Assembly (NCBI GenBank): GCA_944381635.1
Contig: CALWLY010000021.1
Coordinates: forward strand, 1-64,000
Origin: an uncultured Lachnospiraceae bacterium
GTDB lineage: Bacteria; Bacillota; Clostridia; Lachnospirales; Lachnospiraceae
Reading direction: 5' to 3'
DNA: 64,000 nt
The position numbers and the translations under genes are program-made. The number at the start of each line of letters is the position of its first letter. The stretch's first letter is position 1. The notes below the pieces were generated by a model. It saw only the letters and a program-made list of their open reading frames with translations, had not been told where the DNA came from and ran no database searches. Shown in pieces: positions 1 to 8,773 of the stretch.

Positions 1-47
1 CTTTGTTTAGCCCGGCATTTGGTTTATTGGGAAAGAAAAGAGGGTCA

Positions 48-69
48 TCGCACTAATCACTTAGTGCGA
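48..69. promoter_or_regulatory. Perfect 9-bp inverted repeat, possible operator
   Basis: TCGCACTAA and its exact reverse complement flank a TCAC loop. The first seven bases (TCGCACT) occur again at 91-97, about 40 bp before the likely dehydrogenase start. There is no T-tract, so a protein-binding site is more likely than a terminator. Which regulator would bind is unknown. Confidence 0.35.
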
Positions 70-133
70 CAGCCCCATAAAAATAACAGATCGCACTGTG
101 AGATTTCTTTTGAAAGAAACGGAGGAGAAAAGG

Positions 134-1090
134 GTGAAAATAGTAGTATTAGACAGAATGAGCGTAGGTGAGGATGTTTCCGTGGACGCTTTTTTCCAAT
201 ACGGGCAGGCGGAATTTTTTAATAACACACCGGATGAACTGGTGGCGGAGAGAGTCAGGGAAGCTGATATCATAGTTTCCAACAAAAGCCCTATGAACGA
301 ATCCACCTTGAAGGAAGCGGACAAAGTGCGGCTGATCTGTCAGTTTGCCACCGGCTATGACAATGTGGATGTAGAGTACTGCAAAAAGAGGGGCATACGT
401 GTTGTAAATGTGCAGGATTATTCCACCGCGTCTGTGGCACAGCATACGATTGGAATGGCGCTGTCTCTTCTGGAAAATCTGTCTTACTATGACGCTTATG
501 TAAAAAACGGCAGTTATTCCAGTCAGAAAAGATTCAGCCATTTCGGGCACCCTTTTTATGAGCTGGATGGAAAGACCTGGGGAATCGTAGGTATGGGAAA
601 CATAGGAAGAAAAGTTGCAGGCACTGCCCAGGCTCTTGGCTGTCATGTTGTCTATTATTCCACATCGGGAAAAGAGAGAGAGGAAGATTACAATCGGGTC
701 TCCTTTGAAGAACTGCTTGCCAAATCCCATATTTTGTCCCTGCATTGTCCGTTGAATGAAAAGACCCGTTATCTTATGAATTGCAGTGCTTTTGAAAAGA
801 TGAGAGAAGATGCGATTTTGATTAACGTAGCCAGAGGGGCGATTGTACAGGAAGAGGATCTGGCAAAAGCTCTAGAGCAGGGAGAAATTCGCGGTGCGGC
901 TCTTGATGTTTTTGGAAAAGAACCGATGCCGAAAGACCATCCCCTTTTACATGTCAGCTGCCCGGAAAAACTGCTGTTGACACCGCATATGGCGTGGGCG
1001 AGTACAGAAGCCAGAAAACGCTGCGTCAGCGAGACCTGTAAAAACATAGAAGCGTTTCTTAGCGGCAAGGAGAGAAATGTGATTGTCTGA
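134..1090 (+). CDS. D-isomer 2-hydroxyacid dehydrogenase (NAD-dependent)
   Basis: Predicted to interconvert a 2-keto acid and a D-2-hydroxyacid with NAD(P)H in the cytosol (hydroxypyruvate/glyoxylate reductase or D-lactate dehydrogenase family). The 318-aa length is normal. The Rossmann motif GMGNIG lies near residue 155. The catalytic set is visible as Arg in NVARG, Glu in FGKEP and His in TPHMAW. A GTG at 98 is in frame, but GTG 134 is preferred because GGAGG sits 8 nt before it. The gene lies 17 nt before a response regulator and may be cotranscribed with it. Substrate cannot be assigned from sequence alone. Confidence 0.85.
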   Translation: MKIVVLDRMSVGEDVSVDAFFQYGQAEFFNNTPDELVAERVREADIIVSNKSPMNESTLKEADKVRLICQFATGYDNVDVEYCKKRGIRVVNVQDYSTASVAQHTIGMALSLLENLSYYDAYVKNGSYSSQKRFSHFGHPFYELDGKTWGIVGMGNIGRKVAGTAQALGCHVVYYSTSGKEREEDYNRVSFEELLAKSHILSLHCPLNEKTRYLMNCSAFEKMREDAILINVARGAIVQEEDLAKALEQGEIRGAALDVFGKEPMPKDHPLLHVSCPEKLLLTPHMAWASTEARKRCVSETCKNIEAFLSGKERNVIV

Positions 1091-1107
1091 CAAAGAGGAG
1101 TGGAAGT

Positions 1108-1791
1108 ATGTTTCAGATTATGGTAGTGGAAGACGACAAACATATGCAGAGACTTCTGGAGGCTGTATTAAAGAGGAACGGCTACCAGGTAGTGCTGGCA
1201 GATAATGGGAAAAAAGCGCTGGAAAAAATGGATTCCTGCCATGTGGATCTGATTATTCTGGATGTGATGATGCCGGAGATGAATGGTTATGAGTTTTCCA
1301 AAACTTTGAGAGAAAATAACTGCATGATTCCCATTCTCATGGCTACAGCAAAGCATTTGCCGGAAGACAAAAAGCAGGGATTTTTGTCCGGAACCGACGA
1401 CTATATGACAAAACCTCTGGATATGGAAGAGATGCTTCTGCGTATTAAGGCACTTTTGCGCCGTTCCCGTATTATCAGCGAGAAAAAACTGGTGATTGGC
1501 AAAGTGGAGCTGGATTATAATGCTCTGACCGTAACAAGGGAGGGAGAGAAACAGACGCTGCCGCAAAAAGAGTTTTATCTTCTTTACAAACTTCTCTCCT
1601 ATCCGGACTGTATTTTCACCAGAATTGAGCTGATGGATGAAATATGGGGAAGTGATACGGAGAGCACAGATACTACCGTCAATGTACATATCAACCGGCT
1701 GCGCCGCAGATTTGAAAATTATCCGGAGTTTGAGCTGGTGGCAGTACGTGGGCTTGGATATAAAGCAGTAAAAAAAGTGGATGCAGAATAA
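1108..1791 (+). CDS. Response regulator, OmpR/PhoB family
   Basis: DNA-binding half of a two-component system. The N-terminal receiver has the acidic pair in VVEDDKHM, the phospho-acceptor Asp in LIILDVMMPE (near residue 52) and the conserved Lys in DDYMTKPL. The C-terminal winged helix ends with INRLRRRFEN and VRGLGYKA, which is typical of this family. It is 227 aa. The stop region overlaps the leader of the kinase gene, so the two form an operon. The next genes encode an efflux pump, which is the most likely regulatory target, but that is inferred from position only. Confidence 0.93.
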   Translation: MFQIMVVEDDKHMQRLLEAVLKRNGYQVVLADNGKKALEKMDSCHVDLIILDVMMPEMNGYEFSKTLRENNCMIPILMATAKHLPEDKKQGFLSGTDDYMTKPLDMEEMLLRIKALLRRSRIISEKKLVIGKVELDYNALTVTREGEKQTLPQKEFYLLYKLLSYPDCIFTRIELMDEIWGSDTESTDTTVNVHINRLRRRFENYPEFELVAVRGLGYKAVKKVDAE

Positions 1792-1807
1792 AACAGGAGG
1801 CATTTGC

Positions 1808-2950
1808 ATGAAGACAGATTCCAACGGAAAGCAAGGCAGCAGAATGTGTGGGAACGGAACACAGGGAAGCGCAAGACGAAGATGGAAGTGGGTCAGTATA
1901 TCGACACTGCTTTCTCTTTTTATTTTTCTGATTCTGGTTTCCACAGCGGTTATTATTGTTGCGGCTGCCCTTTTTCTTTTTTCAACAGGAATTGTGGATG
2001 TTACAACGTCTTTAAAACCGCAGATGCTGATTTTAGTTCCCATGCTGGCAAGTATTGTGCTGGGCACGATAATTTCTGCCGTTTGCGTCCCGTATTTTCT
2101 GAAGCCTCTGCACAGGCTGGTAAAGGCGATGAATCAACTGGCGGCGGGAGATTTCAGCGTCAGGTTATCCTTAAATCATATGAATGAGCTGGTGGAACTG
2201 TCTGACAGTTTTAACCGGATGGCGGAGGAACTGGGAAGTCTGGAGGTTTTAAGGGAAGATTTTGTCAACAACTTTTCCCATGAGTTCAAGACTCCCATCG
2301 GTTCCATCAAAGGGTTTGCGGAAATTTTAAAATGTGACGATTTAACCAAAGAGGAGAGAGATGAATATCTGGATATTGTGATTGAAGAATCCTCCCGACT
2401 CTCTACTTTGGCCACCAACGTTTTAAATCTTTCCAAAATTGAAAAACAGACGATACTGACAGAAACCAGTCGATTTAATCTGGGAGAACAGCTCCGTCGG
2501 TGTATTTTGCTGATGGAACAGAAAATTTCTCAGAAAAAACAGGAACTGACTGTCAACATTTCAGATGTCTGTGTGACTGGAAATCCTGAACTTCTCAGTC
2601 AGGTATGGATGAATCTGCTGGATAATGCGGTAAAATTTACCGGGGAAGGCGGGAAGATAGAGGTTTCCATGATAAAAGTTCCGGAGGGAAATAACAGGCA
2701 GGATGAATCTGGAGTGGAAGAAGAAGTCATTGTCACCATAAAGGATAACGGCTGTGGAATTTCGGAGGAAGCCAGAAAGCACATTTTTGACAAGTTTTAT
2801 CAGGGAGATGTCTCTCATGCCACTAAGGGGAACGGCCTGGGGCTTACCATTGCAGCTACGATCATCCGATTGCACGGAGGAGAGATTTCATGCAGCAGCC
2901 ATCTGGGGGAAGGAGCTGAATTTACAGTGAAAATTCCCACAAAAAAATAA
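1808..2950 (+). CDS. Sensor histidine kinase with HAMP domain
   Basis: Membrane sensor partner of the preceding response regulator. Two membrane segments (about residues 30-60 and 75-95) enclose a very short extracytoplasmic loop. A HAMP linker (FLKPLHRLVKAMNQLAAGDF), an H-box with the phospho-His in NFSHEFKTPIGS, an N-box (NLLDNAVKFT) and G-boxes (DNGCGI, GNGLGL) follow. The short loop suggests intramembrane sensing, as in kinases linked to envelope-stress ABC pumps. The start at 1808 is chosen over an earlier in-frame ATG at 1781 because AGGAGG ends 7 nt upstream of it. Confidence 0.92.
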   Translation: MKTDSNGKQGSRMCGNGTQGSARRRWKWVSISTLLSLFIFLILVSTAVIIVAAALFLFSTGIVDVTTSLKPQMLILVPMLASIVLGTIISAVCVPYFLKPLHRLVKAMNQLAAGDFSVRLSLNHMNELVELSDSFNRMAEELGSLEVLREDFVNNFSHEFKTPIGSIKGFAEILKCDDLTKEERDEYLDIVIEESSRLSTLATNVLNLSKIEKQTILTETSRFNLGEQLRRCILLMEQKISQKKQELTVNISDVCVTGNPELLSQVWMNLLDNAVKFTGEGGKIEVSMIKVPEGNNRQDESGVEEEVIVTIKDNGCGISEEARKHIFDKFYQGDVSHATKGNGLGLTIAATIIRLHGGEISCSSHLGEGAEFTVKIPTKK

Positions 2951-3060
2951 AAAGTTTTTTTTCAGTTTATTTTCAAGTGCTATGATATAAAGCAATTTGT
3001 TGTATTTTATTTGTTTCTATAAAAAAATTTATAGGAGGATAAACGATTGAAAAATCTTGC

Positions 3061-5085
3061 TTGGAAAGAAAAACTGAAATTCCTGAAAAAAAGAAAGTTA
3101 TTATCCCGGCAGCAGTTGTGGTGATCGGAGCGGCAGCGATTATCTGGGCTCAGGGAGGAGACGGAGACAATGTTCCGGTACTTACCTATGACGATACGAC
3201 GGTTTTGGCAAAGTCGGATATGGAAAATACGGTAAGCGCCACGGGAACGGTGGAGAGCCAGAACTCTCACTATGTCTATACAACATTAAGCTATCCGGTA
3301 GACGAAGTTTTTGTGGAAGTGGGAGATCAGGTCAGCGCCAATGACGTGCTCTGCAAGCTGGACAGCAGTTCTTTGGAAGACCAGATTGAATCAAGACAGC
3401 TTGCCCTCAAGACGGCTCAGAAAACTTCCGATCAGCAGGTAAAAACGGCTCAGGACAGCTTTAATTCCACAAAGGAAGCTTTGGAGAAAGATGAAAACTC
3501 CAGCGTGATCAGTTCCCGCTCCAGTGTGCGTACCGCCTATGATAACTGGGAAAAGGCAAAGAAAACTTATGATGACTATTATGCCAGCAAAAAAGACGGT
3601 TTAAATTCCACGCTGATTGCTCAGGATTCTGCGGTGGAGACGGCAAGACTGAATCTTGAGTCCGCGCAGGATGCCTATGATTCCGCCAAAGATTCCAGAG
3701 ATGAGGCAAAAAGAAAACTGGATGAATATACACCGTCAGACGGAACCGATTCAGCAGAGATCGAGACACTCCGTCAGGCTTACGAAGATGCTCAGAGAAC
3801 CTTGAATTCAGAAGAAAAGGAACTTGAGGAAGCTAAGAAAGCACAGAATGAGGCTCAGCAAAAAGTTGACAGTATTAAAAATTCAGCTTCCGAAGCGGAT
3901 GGAGGCAGTGTTTCTGACAACAGCGGACAGTCTTCTCAAAATACAGACGAATTGACACAAGCTCAGAAGGAGTTGGACGATGCAAAAGCAAAGTTAAAAA
4001 CGGCGGAAGAAGAACTGGAACAGGCCAGACAGGCAGTTGAAAACGCGCGTGCTGAATACGAAGCTGCACTGGCAGCTTCCGGCGGAGAATCCGTAATAAA
4101 TAGAGAAACGCTGGAAGCTGAGTACGAGGCGGCTAAGAAGGCTTTGGAGCAGGCGGAGACAGCTAAGGAGACCGCTCAGGTAAGTTATGATTCCGCGGTA
4201 AAATCCAGAGAGGCAGCTTACCGCAGTGCAGACAATACACTGGCAGATTATGCAGTGGCGGTGGACAATGCTTATGAGGCATATCAGTCAGCCCTTCAGT
4301 CCTTTAACGCTACGGCAGCCAGCGCAGAGACAGCCTTTACTTCCAGCTATAACAGTCTGGAAACTGCAAAACTGAGCGCAGACCATGCAACAAGCGAGCT
4401 GGAATTGGCTCAGCTTGAGGAAGAACTTGGAGAGACAAGTGTGAAGGCAGGCGTGGACGGAACCGTTACTGCAGTCTATGCAACCGTAGGTTCACCGGCA
4501 GCAGGACTTTTGTTTGTTATCGAAGACATCGATAACCTGGAAGTGGAGACATCCGTAAAAGAGTATGACATCGGAAATGTAGAGGTGGGCATGCCTGTTA
4601 CCATTCGCTCCGATGCCACCGGAGATGAAATTTACCAGGGAACTATCACATCGATTGCGCCTACATCCAACAAAAACGCGCAGGGTGATACGGATACTAC
4701 CGGAGATATTGAATTTGCCACCAAAGTAAAAGTGGATTCCGAGGATACCGGACTTCGTATTGGTATGAGTGTCCGCTTAAATTACATACTGGAAGAACAA
4801 AAAGATGTGCTGGCCGTTCCCTATGATGCGGTTTATACCAATGCACAGGGACAAAGCTGCATTATGGTTCTCACAGAACAGGAATCCGGAAACTATCTGC
4901 TGGAAGAACTTCCGGTAACTCCTGGAATGGAAAACGATCTGAACATCGCAGTTGAGGGAGAAGGCGTAAAAGAAGGACTCCGGGTTGTAAATGAACCGGA
5001 TCAATACCAGGCTCTCCTGGGACAGGAGGTCGTGCTGACAGAAAGACAGCAGACGATGAGTATGTACGGGGTTCCGATGAATTAA
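3061..5085 (+). CDS. HlyD/MacA-like efflux adaptor with long coiled coil; frame problem at 5' end
   Basis: Membrane-fusion-type adaptor of an ABC efflux pump. One N-terminal membrane anchor (VIIPAAVVVIGAAAIIW) is followed by a lipoyl/barrel half, an unusually long Ala/Glu/Lys-rich coiled coil (about residues 100-465), the second lipoyl half (TSVKAGVDGTVTAVYATVG) and beta-barrel domains. The frame opens at TTG 3061, which has no ribosome binding site. TAGGAGG stands instead before TTG 3047 in another frame, reading MKNLAWKEKLKFLKK and stopping at 3124. A -1 shift at the A7 run 3086-3092 joins the two into a natural basic N-terminus. Either the run has lost one A (mutation or sequencing error) or slippage occurs. 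The ATPase and permease genes follow. Confidence 0.85.
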   Translation: MERKTEIPEKKKVIIPAAVVVIGAAAIIWAQGGDGDNVPVLTYDDTTVLAKSDMENTVSATGTVESQNSHYVYTTLSYPVDEVFVEVGDQVSANDVLCKLDSSSLEDQIESRQLALKTAQKTSDQQVKTAQDSFNSTKEALEKDENSSVISSRSSVRTAYDNWEKAKKTYDDYYASKKDGLNSTLIAQDSAVETARLNLESAQDAYDSAKDSRDEAKRKLDEYTPSDGTDSAEIETLRQAYEDAQRTLNSEEKELEEAKKAQNEAQQKVDSIKNSASEADGGSVSDNSGQSSQNTDELTQAQKELDDAKAKLKTAEEELEQARQAVENARAEYEAALAASGGESVINRETLEAEYEAAKKALEQAETAKETAQVSYDSAVKSREAAYRSADNTLADYAVAVDNAYEAYQSALQSFNATAASAETAFTSSYNSLETAKLSADHATSELELAQLEEELGETSVKAGVDGTVTAVYATVGSPAAGLLFVIEDIDNLEVETSVKEYDIGNVEVGMPVTIRSDATGDEIYQGTITSIAPTSNKNAQGDTDTTGDIEFATKVKVDSEDTGLRIGMSVRLNYILEEQKDVLAVPYDAVYTNAQGQSCIMVLTEQESGNYLLEELPVTPGMENDLNIAVEGEGVKEGLRVVNEPDQYQALLGQEVVLTERQQTMSMYGVPMN

Positions 5086-5134
5086 ACGCAGTCGGCAGCT
5101 TAGACAGAAGAAAGGATGAAACAGGGATTTCCAA

Positions 5135-5845
5135 ATGGCAGAAACTAAAAAACCAATCATTCAGATGAAAGGAATTGTAAAACGTTTTTATATCGGAGCG
5201 CCCAATGAACTGGAAATCCTGCATGGAATTGACGTATCTGTGTGGGAAGGAGAATTTGTGGCCATTGTGGGGGCCTCAGGTTCGGGAAAATCCACTCTTA
5301 TGAATATTATAGGGGCTTTAGACCGGGCTACAGAAGGAAGCTATATGCTTGACGATGTGGTAATCGAAAAGGCAAAGGACATCGAACTTTCTCAGATCCG
5401 CAACCAGAAAATCGGCTTTGTTTTTCAGAATTTTAACCTGATTCCCAGGACCAACGCTCTTAAAAATGTGGAACTTCCCATGATGTATGCAGGAATCAGC
5501 CAGAGAGAGCGGACGCGCCGTGCAAAGGAACTTTTAAAAATGGTTGGCATGGAAGAGAGAATGTATCATCAGCCCAACGAACTTTCCGGCGGACAGAAAC
5601 AGAGAGTTGCCATTGCCAGAGCCATGGCAAACGATCCGGCGATCATTCTGGCAGATGAGCCTACCGGAGCTTTGGACAGCCGGACCGGAAGAATGGTCAT
5701 GGATCTTTTTCATAAGCTGAACAAAGAGCAGGGCAAGACCATAGTTCTGATCACACACAGCAATGAGCTGGCAAAGGAAACGGGGCGGATTCTGACTATG
5801 AAGGACGGAATCCTGTACGGAGACGGTGAGGTGACGGTTGTATGA
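5135..5845 (+). CDS. ABC transporter ATP-binding protein, MacB/LolD type
   Basis: ATPase of the efflux/lipoprotein-export type (MacB, LolD, FtsE relatives). It has the Walker A motif GASGSGKST near residue 43, the Q-loop in FVFQNFNLIP, the signature LSGGQKQR, Walker B IILADEPTGALD and the switch His in LITHSN. It is 236 aa, normal for a stand-alone ATPase. Its TGA overlaps the permease ATG by 4 nt, showing translational coupling. Together with the upstream adaptor and the downstream permease it forms a complete tripartite-like exporter. The substrate is unknown; peptides, macrolides or lipids are all possible for this class. Confidence 0.93.
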   Translation: MAETKKPIIQMKGIVKRFYIGAPNELEILHGIDVSVWEGEFVAIVGASGSGKSTLMNIIGALDRATEGSYMLDDVVIEKAKDIELSQIRNQKIGFVFQNFNLIPRTNALKNVELPMMYAGISQRERTRRAKELLKMVGMEERMYHQPNELSGGQKQRVAIARAMANDPAIILADEPTGALDSRTGRMVMDLFHKLNKEQGKTIVLITHSNELAKETGRILTMKDGILYGDGEVTVV

Positions 5846-7107
5846 ATCTTATGGAAAATATCCGTCTGGCATGGGAAGGGCTCAGAGCCAACAAAATGCG
5901 TGCCCTTCTTACGATGCTTGGCATTATCATCGGTATAGCATCTGTAATCGGAATCCTCACTGTGGGAAATGGACTTTCAGATACAGTTACAGAAACAATG
6001 GGGTCGCTGGGAGCTTCCAATATTATGGTATCTCTTCAGGAAAGAGAGGACGAATATCTGGCAAATACCATGATGGGGGGAGAAATCGAGGAAGAAAATC
6101 TGATTACAGAGGAAATGATAGAAGCGCTTCAGGAAAGATTTCCTTATCAGATATCAGGGGTCAGTCTTTCAGAAAGTGTGGGCGCAGGACAGGCCAAATC
6201 CGGCAGGGATTATGCTAACGTGACAATTTCCGGTGTGAATACGGATTATCTGGATGTCAATTCCATTGACCTTATCAGGGGAAGAGATTTTCAGGACAGG
6301 GATATGGACGGCAACAGAAACGTGGCTGTTGTTTCCGATAAACTGGTCAACAATATGTTTGACGGAAATATAGAAGAGGCGCTGGGGCAGGAAGTGGTTG
6401 TTCACATCGGTGATGAAATTTATGCTTTTAATATTATCGGTGTCTACGAATACGAAGCTTCCGCTATGGGATATTCCACAGCCTCTGAGAAAAACATACA
6501 GACCGCACTTTATATACCGGTAACTACGGCCAAAAAACTGGCAGACGCACCGGAGGGCTACAGAAATTTTACCATTTCCGCAAGCTCCGCCGATAACAGC
6601 GCGGTGTTTGCCACACAGGCTTCTGATTTCCTGAATCGCTACTACAGCAATAATAACGACTACCGGGTTATGGCGATCAGCATGGAAACTATGCTGGACT
6701 CCATGGATTCCATTATGTCCACGATCAACATAGCGCTTTCTGTCATTGCGGGAATCTCCCTGCTGGTAGGCGGAATCGGAGTTATGAACATTATGCTGGT
6801 ATCTGTTACAGAAAGAACGAGAGAGATCGGTACGCGCAAGGCGCTGGGGGCTACCAACGGAAATATCCGTATTCAGTTCGTAGTGGAAAGTATGATCGTC
6901 TGCTTAATCGGAGGCGTTATAGGTATCATTCTCGGCACGCTTCTTGGTTATGTGGGAAGCTCTCTGATGGGAGCTGTCGCTTTCCCATCTGTTTCCAGTA
7001 TCGCCCTGGCAGTGGGATTTTCTCTGGCAATCGGTATTTTCTTCGGATATTATCCGGCAAATAAAGCAGCAATGCTTGATCCGATCGAGGCATTGCGGTA
7101 TGAATAA
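5842..7107 (+). CDS. ABC transporter permease, MacB/FtsX family
   Basis: Membrane subunit of the MacAB-like exporter. The layout is one N-terminal membrane helix after the motif LRANKMRALLTMLGIIIGIA, a large extracytoplasmic MacB periplasmic-core domain (about residues 45-280), then three C-terminal helices of the FtsX domain containing GGIGVMNIMLVSVTERTREIG and RKALGA. The 421-aa length is typical. The start overlaps the ATPase stop. Transcription probably ends at the hairpin 7181-7222. The adaptor, ATPase and permease order with an upstream two-component system is common for detoxification modules in Firmicutes. Confidence 0.92.
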   Translation: MNLMENIRLAWEGLRANKMRALLTMLGIIIGIASVIGILTVGNGLSDTVTETMGSLGASNIMVSLQEREDEYLANTMMGGEIEEENLITEEMIEALQERFPYQISGVSLSESVGAGQAKSGRDYANVTISGVNTDYLDVNSIDLIRGRDFQDRDMDGNRNVAVVSDKLVNNMFDGNIEEALGQEVVVHIGDEIYAFNIIGVYEYEASAMGYSTASEKNIQTALYIPVTTAKKLADAPEGYRNFTISASSADNSAVFATQASDFLNRYYSNNNDYRVMAISMETMLDSMDSIMSTINIALSVIAGISLLVGGIGVMNIMLVSVTERTREIGTRKALGATNGNIRIQFVVESMIVCLIGGVIGIILGTLLGYVGSSLMGAVAFPSVSSIALAVGFSLAIGIFFGYYPANKAAMLDPIEALRYE

Positions 7108-7111
7108 AAAA

Positions 7112-7170
7112 GTGCGCATCCACAGCGGAGCATCTATTTGTACGACAGAAAATGAACTTTTCTGCTGTAT
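7112..7170 (-). repeat. Dispersed GCTCCGCTG repeat, copy D (core plus hairpin)
   Basis: On the minus strand this reads as a short hairpin (GACAGAAAA/TTTTCTG arms, 7144-7166) followed by the 20-nt core GCTCCGCTGTGGATGCGCAC (7112-7131). The identical core with a similar A/T-rich hairpin before it occurs at 14152, 31799 and 34424. This copy directly follows the permease gene. Confidence 0.8.
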
Positions 7171-7180
7171 AAAATAAAAA

Positions 7181-7222
7181 AAGAGGCTGCAAAATCAGAT
7201 GTTCTGATATTTGCAGCCTCTT
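7181..7222. terminator. Bidirectional terminator hairpin, short member of the GGGTGCTG family
   Basis: Arms AAGAGGCTGCAAAATCAGA and TCTGATATTTGCAGCCTCTT flank a 3-nt loop. An A-rich run on the left gives a strong U-tract for minus-strand transcripts from the hsp20 genes. The right side has a weaker T run for the efflux operon. The arms resemble the outer arms of the long hairpins at 33450, 37124 and 63223. Confidence 0.8.
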
Positions 7223-7310
7223 TGATACAGGAGATTCTTTTTCCATGAGAGGAAAATTTATTGTTCATTTTACACAAGGTATGAAAGTTATGCAGGAGCG
7301 CTAACTCCTA

Positions 7311-7772
7311 TCATTCAATGGAAATATATTTCTTGTCTTCCACTGCGGGTTTTGCTTCCTTTTTCGGAATCGTCAGTCTTAAGATGCCGTGCTTGAATTC
7401 GCCTTTGATTTCATCCTGCGTGATATCTCCGCCTACATAGAAAGATCTCTGGCAGGAACCTGCGTAACGCTCGCGGCGAATATAACGGCCGGTTTTTTCT
7501 TCGGTTTCATCTTTATCAAGCCCTTTTTCAGCGCTGATAGTCAGATAACCGTTTTCCAAAGAAGCGTGAACTTCGTCTTTCTTAAATCCAGGAAGATCAA
7601 CAACCAGTTCATAAGCGCTACTTGTTTCCTTGATATCTGTCTTCATCAGGTTTTTAGCCCTGCGGCCGTACAGCTTCTTTTCCAGTTTTTTCTGTTCTTT
7701 ATCATCCCAGAAAGGGAAATCTCCAAAAAAGTCATCAAATAAGTTTTCTCCAAAAATATCGGGCAGCAACAT
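7311..7772 (-). CDS. Small heat shock protein, Hsp20/alpha-crystallin family
   Basis: ATP-independent holdase that binds unfolding proteins. It has an N-terminal FxxNLFDDFF motif, an alpha-crystallin core from about residue 45 (VDLPGFKKDEV and the GILRLTIPKKE strand) and a short tail. It is 153 aa. A ribosome binding site (AAGGAGG) precedes the ATG. It is the downstream gene of a tandem pair with the copy at 7867-8286; both end in nearly the same tail (KPAVEDKKYI.IE), which indicates duplication. The 94-nt gap holds no obvious promoter, so both probably depend on the CIRCE-controlled promoter at 8462-8490. Confidence 0.93.
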   Translation of the reverse strand: MLLPDIFGENLFDDFFGDFPFWDDKEQKKLEKKLYGRRAKNLMKTDIKETSSAYELVVDLPGFKKDEVHASLENGYLTISAEKGLDKDETEEKTGRYIRRERYAGSCQRSFYVGGDITQDEIKGEFKHGILRLTIPKKEAKPAVEDKKYISIE

Positions 7773-7866
7773 AAGTCATTCCTCCTTTTCTATATGAAAC
7801 TTATGCTTATCTATTTAAAACACAATTTTTGTGATTTTGTTTTCCGGAAGGGGGATTTCCCCTTTT

Positions 7867-8286
7867 TTAGCCTTCAATAGCAATGTATTTTTTATCTTCC
7901 ACAGCAGGTTTTGCTTCTTTCTTCGGAATGAAAAGTTTCAGCGTGCCGTCCTCAAATTTTGCCTTAATGTCTTCCTCTGTAACCTGATCGCCTACATAGA
8001 AGCTGCGGCTGCAGGAACCGGAATAACGTTCGCGGCGGATATAACGGCCTTCGTTGTCTTTTTCATCTATATTTTTATTGGAAGAAGCGCTGATGGTCAG
8101 ATAGCCATTTTTCAGTTCTGCTTTCACATCTTCCTTCTTATAGCCAGGCATATTCATTACAAGTTCATATCCCTGCTCGTTTTCCTTTACATCGGTTGTC
8201 ATATGATCTGCGGTTGTGTAACTGCCGAAGGCATCACCGAAAAAGTCATCAAATAAGTTCTCTCTAAAAATACTAGGCATCAACAT
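7867..8286 (-). CDS. Small heat shock protein, Hsp20 family (paralogue)
   Basis: First gene of the hsp20 pair and paralogue of the next one. The 139-aa protein shares the N-terminal FRENLFDDFF motif, the core MNMPGYKKEDV and the C-terminal GTLKLFIPKKEAKP. It lacks a roughly 15-residue N-terminal linker present in the other copy. The ATG follows AGGAGAG. About 175 nt of 5' leader separate it from a promoter overlapped by a CIRCE element, so it is expected to be repressed by HrcA and induced by heat. Confidence 0.93.
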   Translation of the reverse strand: MLMPSIFRENLFDDFFGDAFGSYTTADHMTTDVKENEQGYELVMNMPGYKKEDVKAELKNGYLTISASSNKNIDEKDNEGRYIRRERYSGSCSRSFYVGDQVTEEDIKAKFEDGTLKLFIPKKEAKPAVEDKKYIAIEG

Positions 8287-8461
8287 AGGTCATCTCTCCT
8301 TTTCTTAAAAAACATTTTTAAAAATTGCCTGCTTTTTTTCAAAGCAGAAATGTCAGGGAAGGAAATTTTTGTGACCACTCAGCCAACTGCCGGAAAACAT
8401 GTGGCGAAACGGTTACAGGTTTTTCATCTCCTTTTTGTTCCCTTTCCTTTGTTCTAACTGT

Positions 8462-8490
8462 AATATAACACGCATTATTAGCACTGTCAA
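8462..8490 (-). promoter_or_regulatory. Sigma-A promoter of the hsp20 genes
   Basis: Reading the minus strand, TTGACA (8485-8490), a 17-nt spacer and TATATT (8462-8467) form a near-consensus promoter. The -35 box lies inside the CIRCE element, which explains repression. Confidence 0.85.
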
Positions 8491-8504
8491 GAGGTGAGTG
8501 CTAA
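8478..8504. promoter_or_regulatory. CIRCE element (HrcA operator) with one changed base
   Basis: On the minus strand TTAGCACTC - 9 nt - CAGTGCTAA, against the consensus TTAGCACTC-N9-GAGTGCTAA. The single G-to-C change creates part of the TTGACA -35 box. HrcA is the known repressor of this element in Firmicutes; hrcA itself is not in the window. CIRCE before hsp20 genes rather than groE/dnaK is less usual. Confidence 0.9.
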
Positions 8505-8575
8505 TTATTTTGTGAAAAAAGTGTGAAAGTTAATTGAAAAATTAATTCAGGGGGTGATTGTGGGCATGCCGGATA

Positions 8576-8632
8576 AGCACAAATGTAACACTTTTTGCCA
8601 AAAGGGAAAAAATGTAACAGAGTGCTTTTTTT
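8576..8632 (+). terminator. Terminator-like hairpin with no upstream gene
   Basis: AGCAC (8576) pairs with GTGCT (8622-8626), and the inner arms CTTTTTGCC/GGGAAAAA extend the stem. A run of seven T follows. On the plus strand nothing coding precedes it back to 8287, so it may end a small RNA starting near 8510, or may be fortuitous. Confidence 0.4.
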
Positions 8633-8638
8633 GGTCTA

Positions 8639-8667
8639 ATGACATCAGACAGATAGGTTGTTATAAT
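8639..8667 (+). promoter_or_regulatory. Promoter of the plsY-like gene
   Basis: ATGACA (8639-8644), a 17-nt spacer and TATAAT (8662-8667). It lies 106 nt upstream of the likely start codon at 8774. Confidence 0.75.
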
Positions 8668-8773
8668 ATCTTATAGAAAGAAATAAGTTTGGATTTATTT
8701 TTACGAAAAGAGAAAGTTATAAGATATAGAAAGAGTCAATCCTTGTAGGAGAAATGTGAAAGAGGGGGAAATG

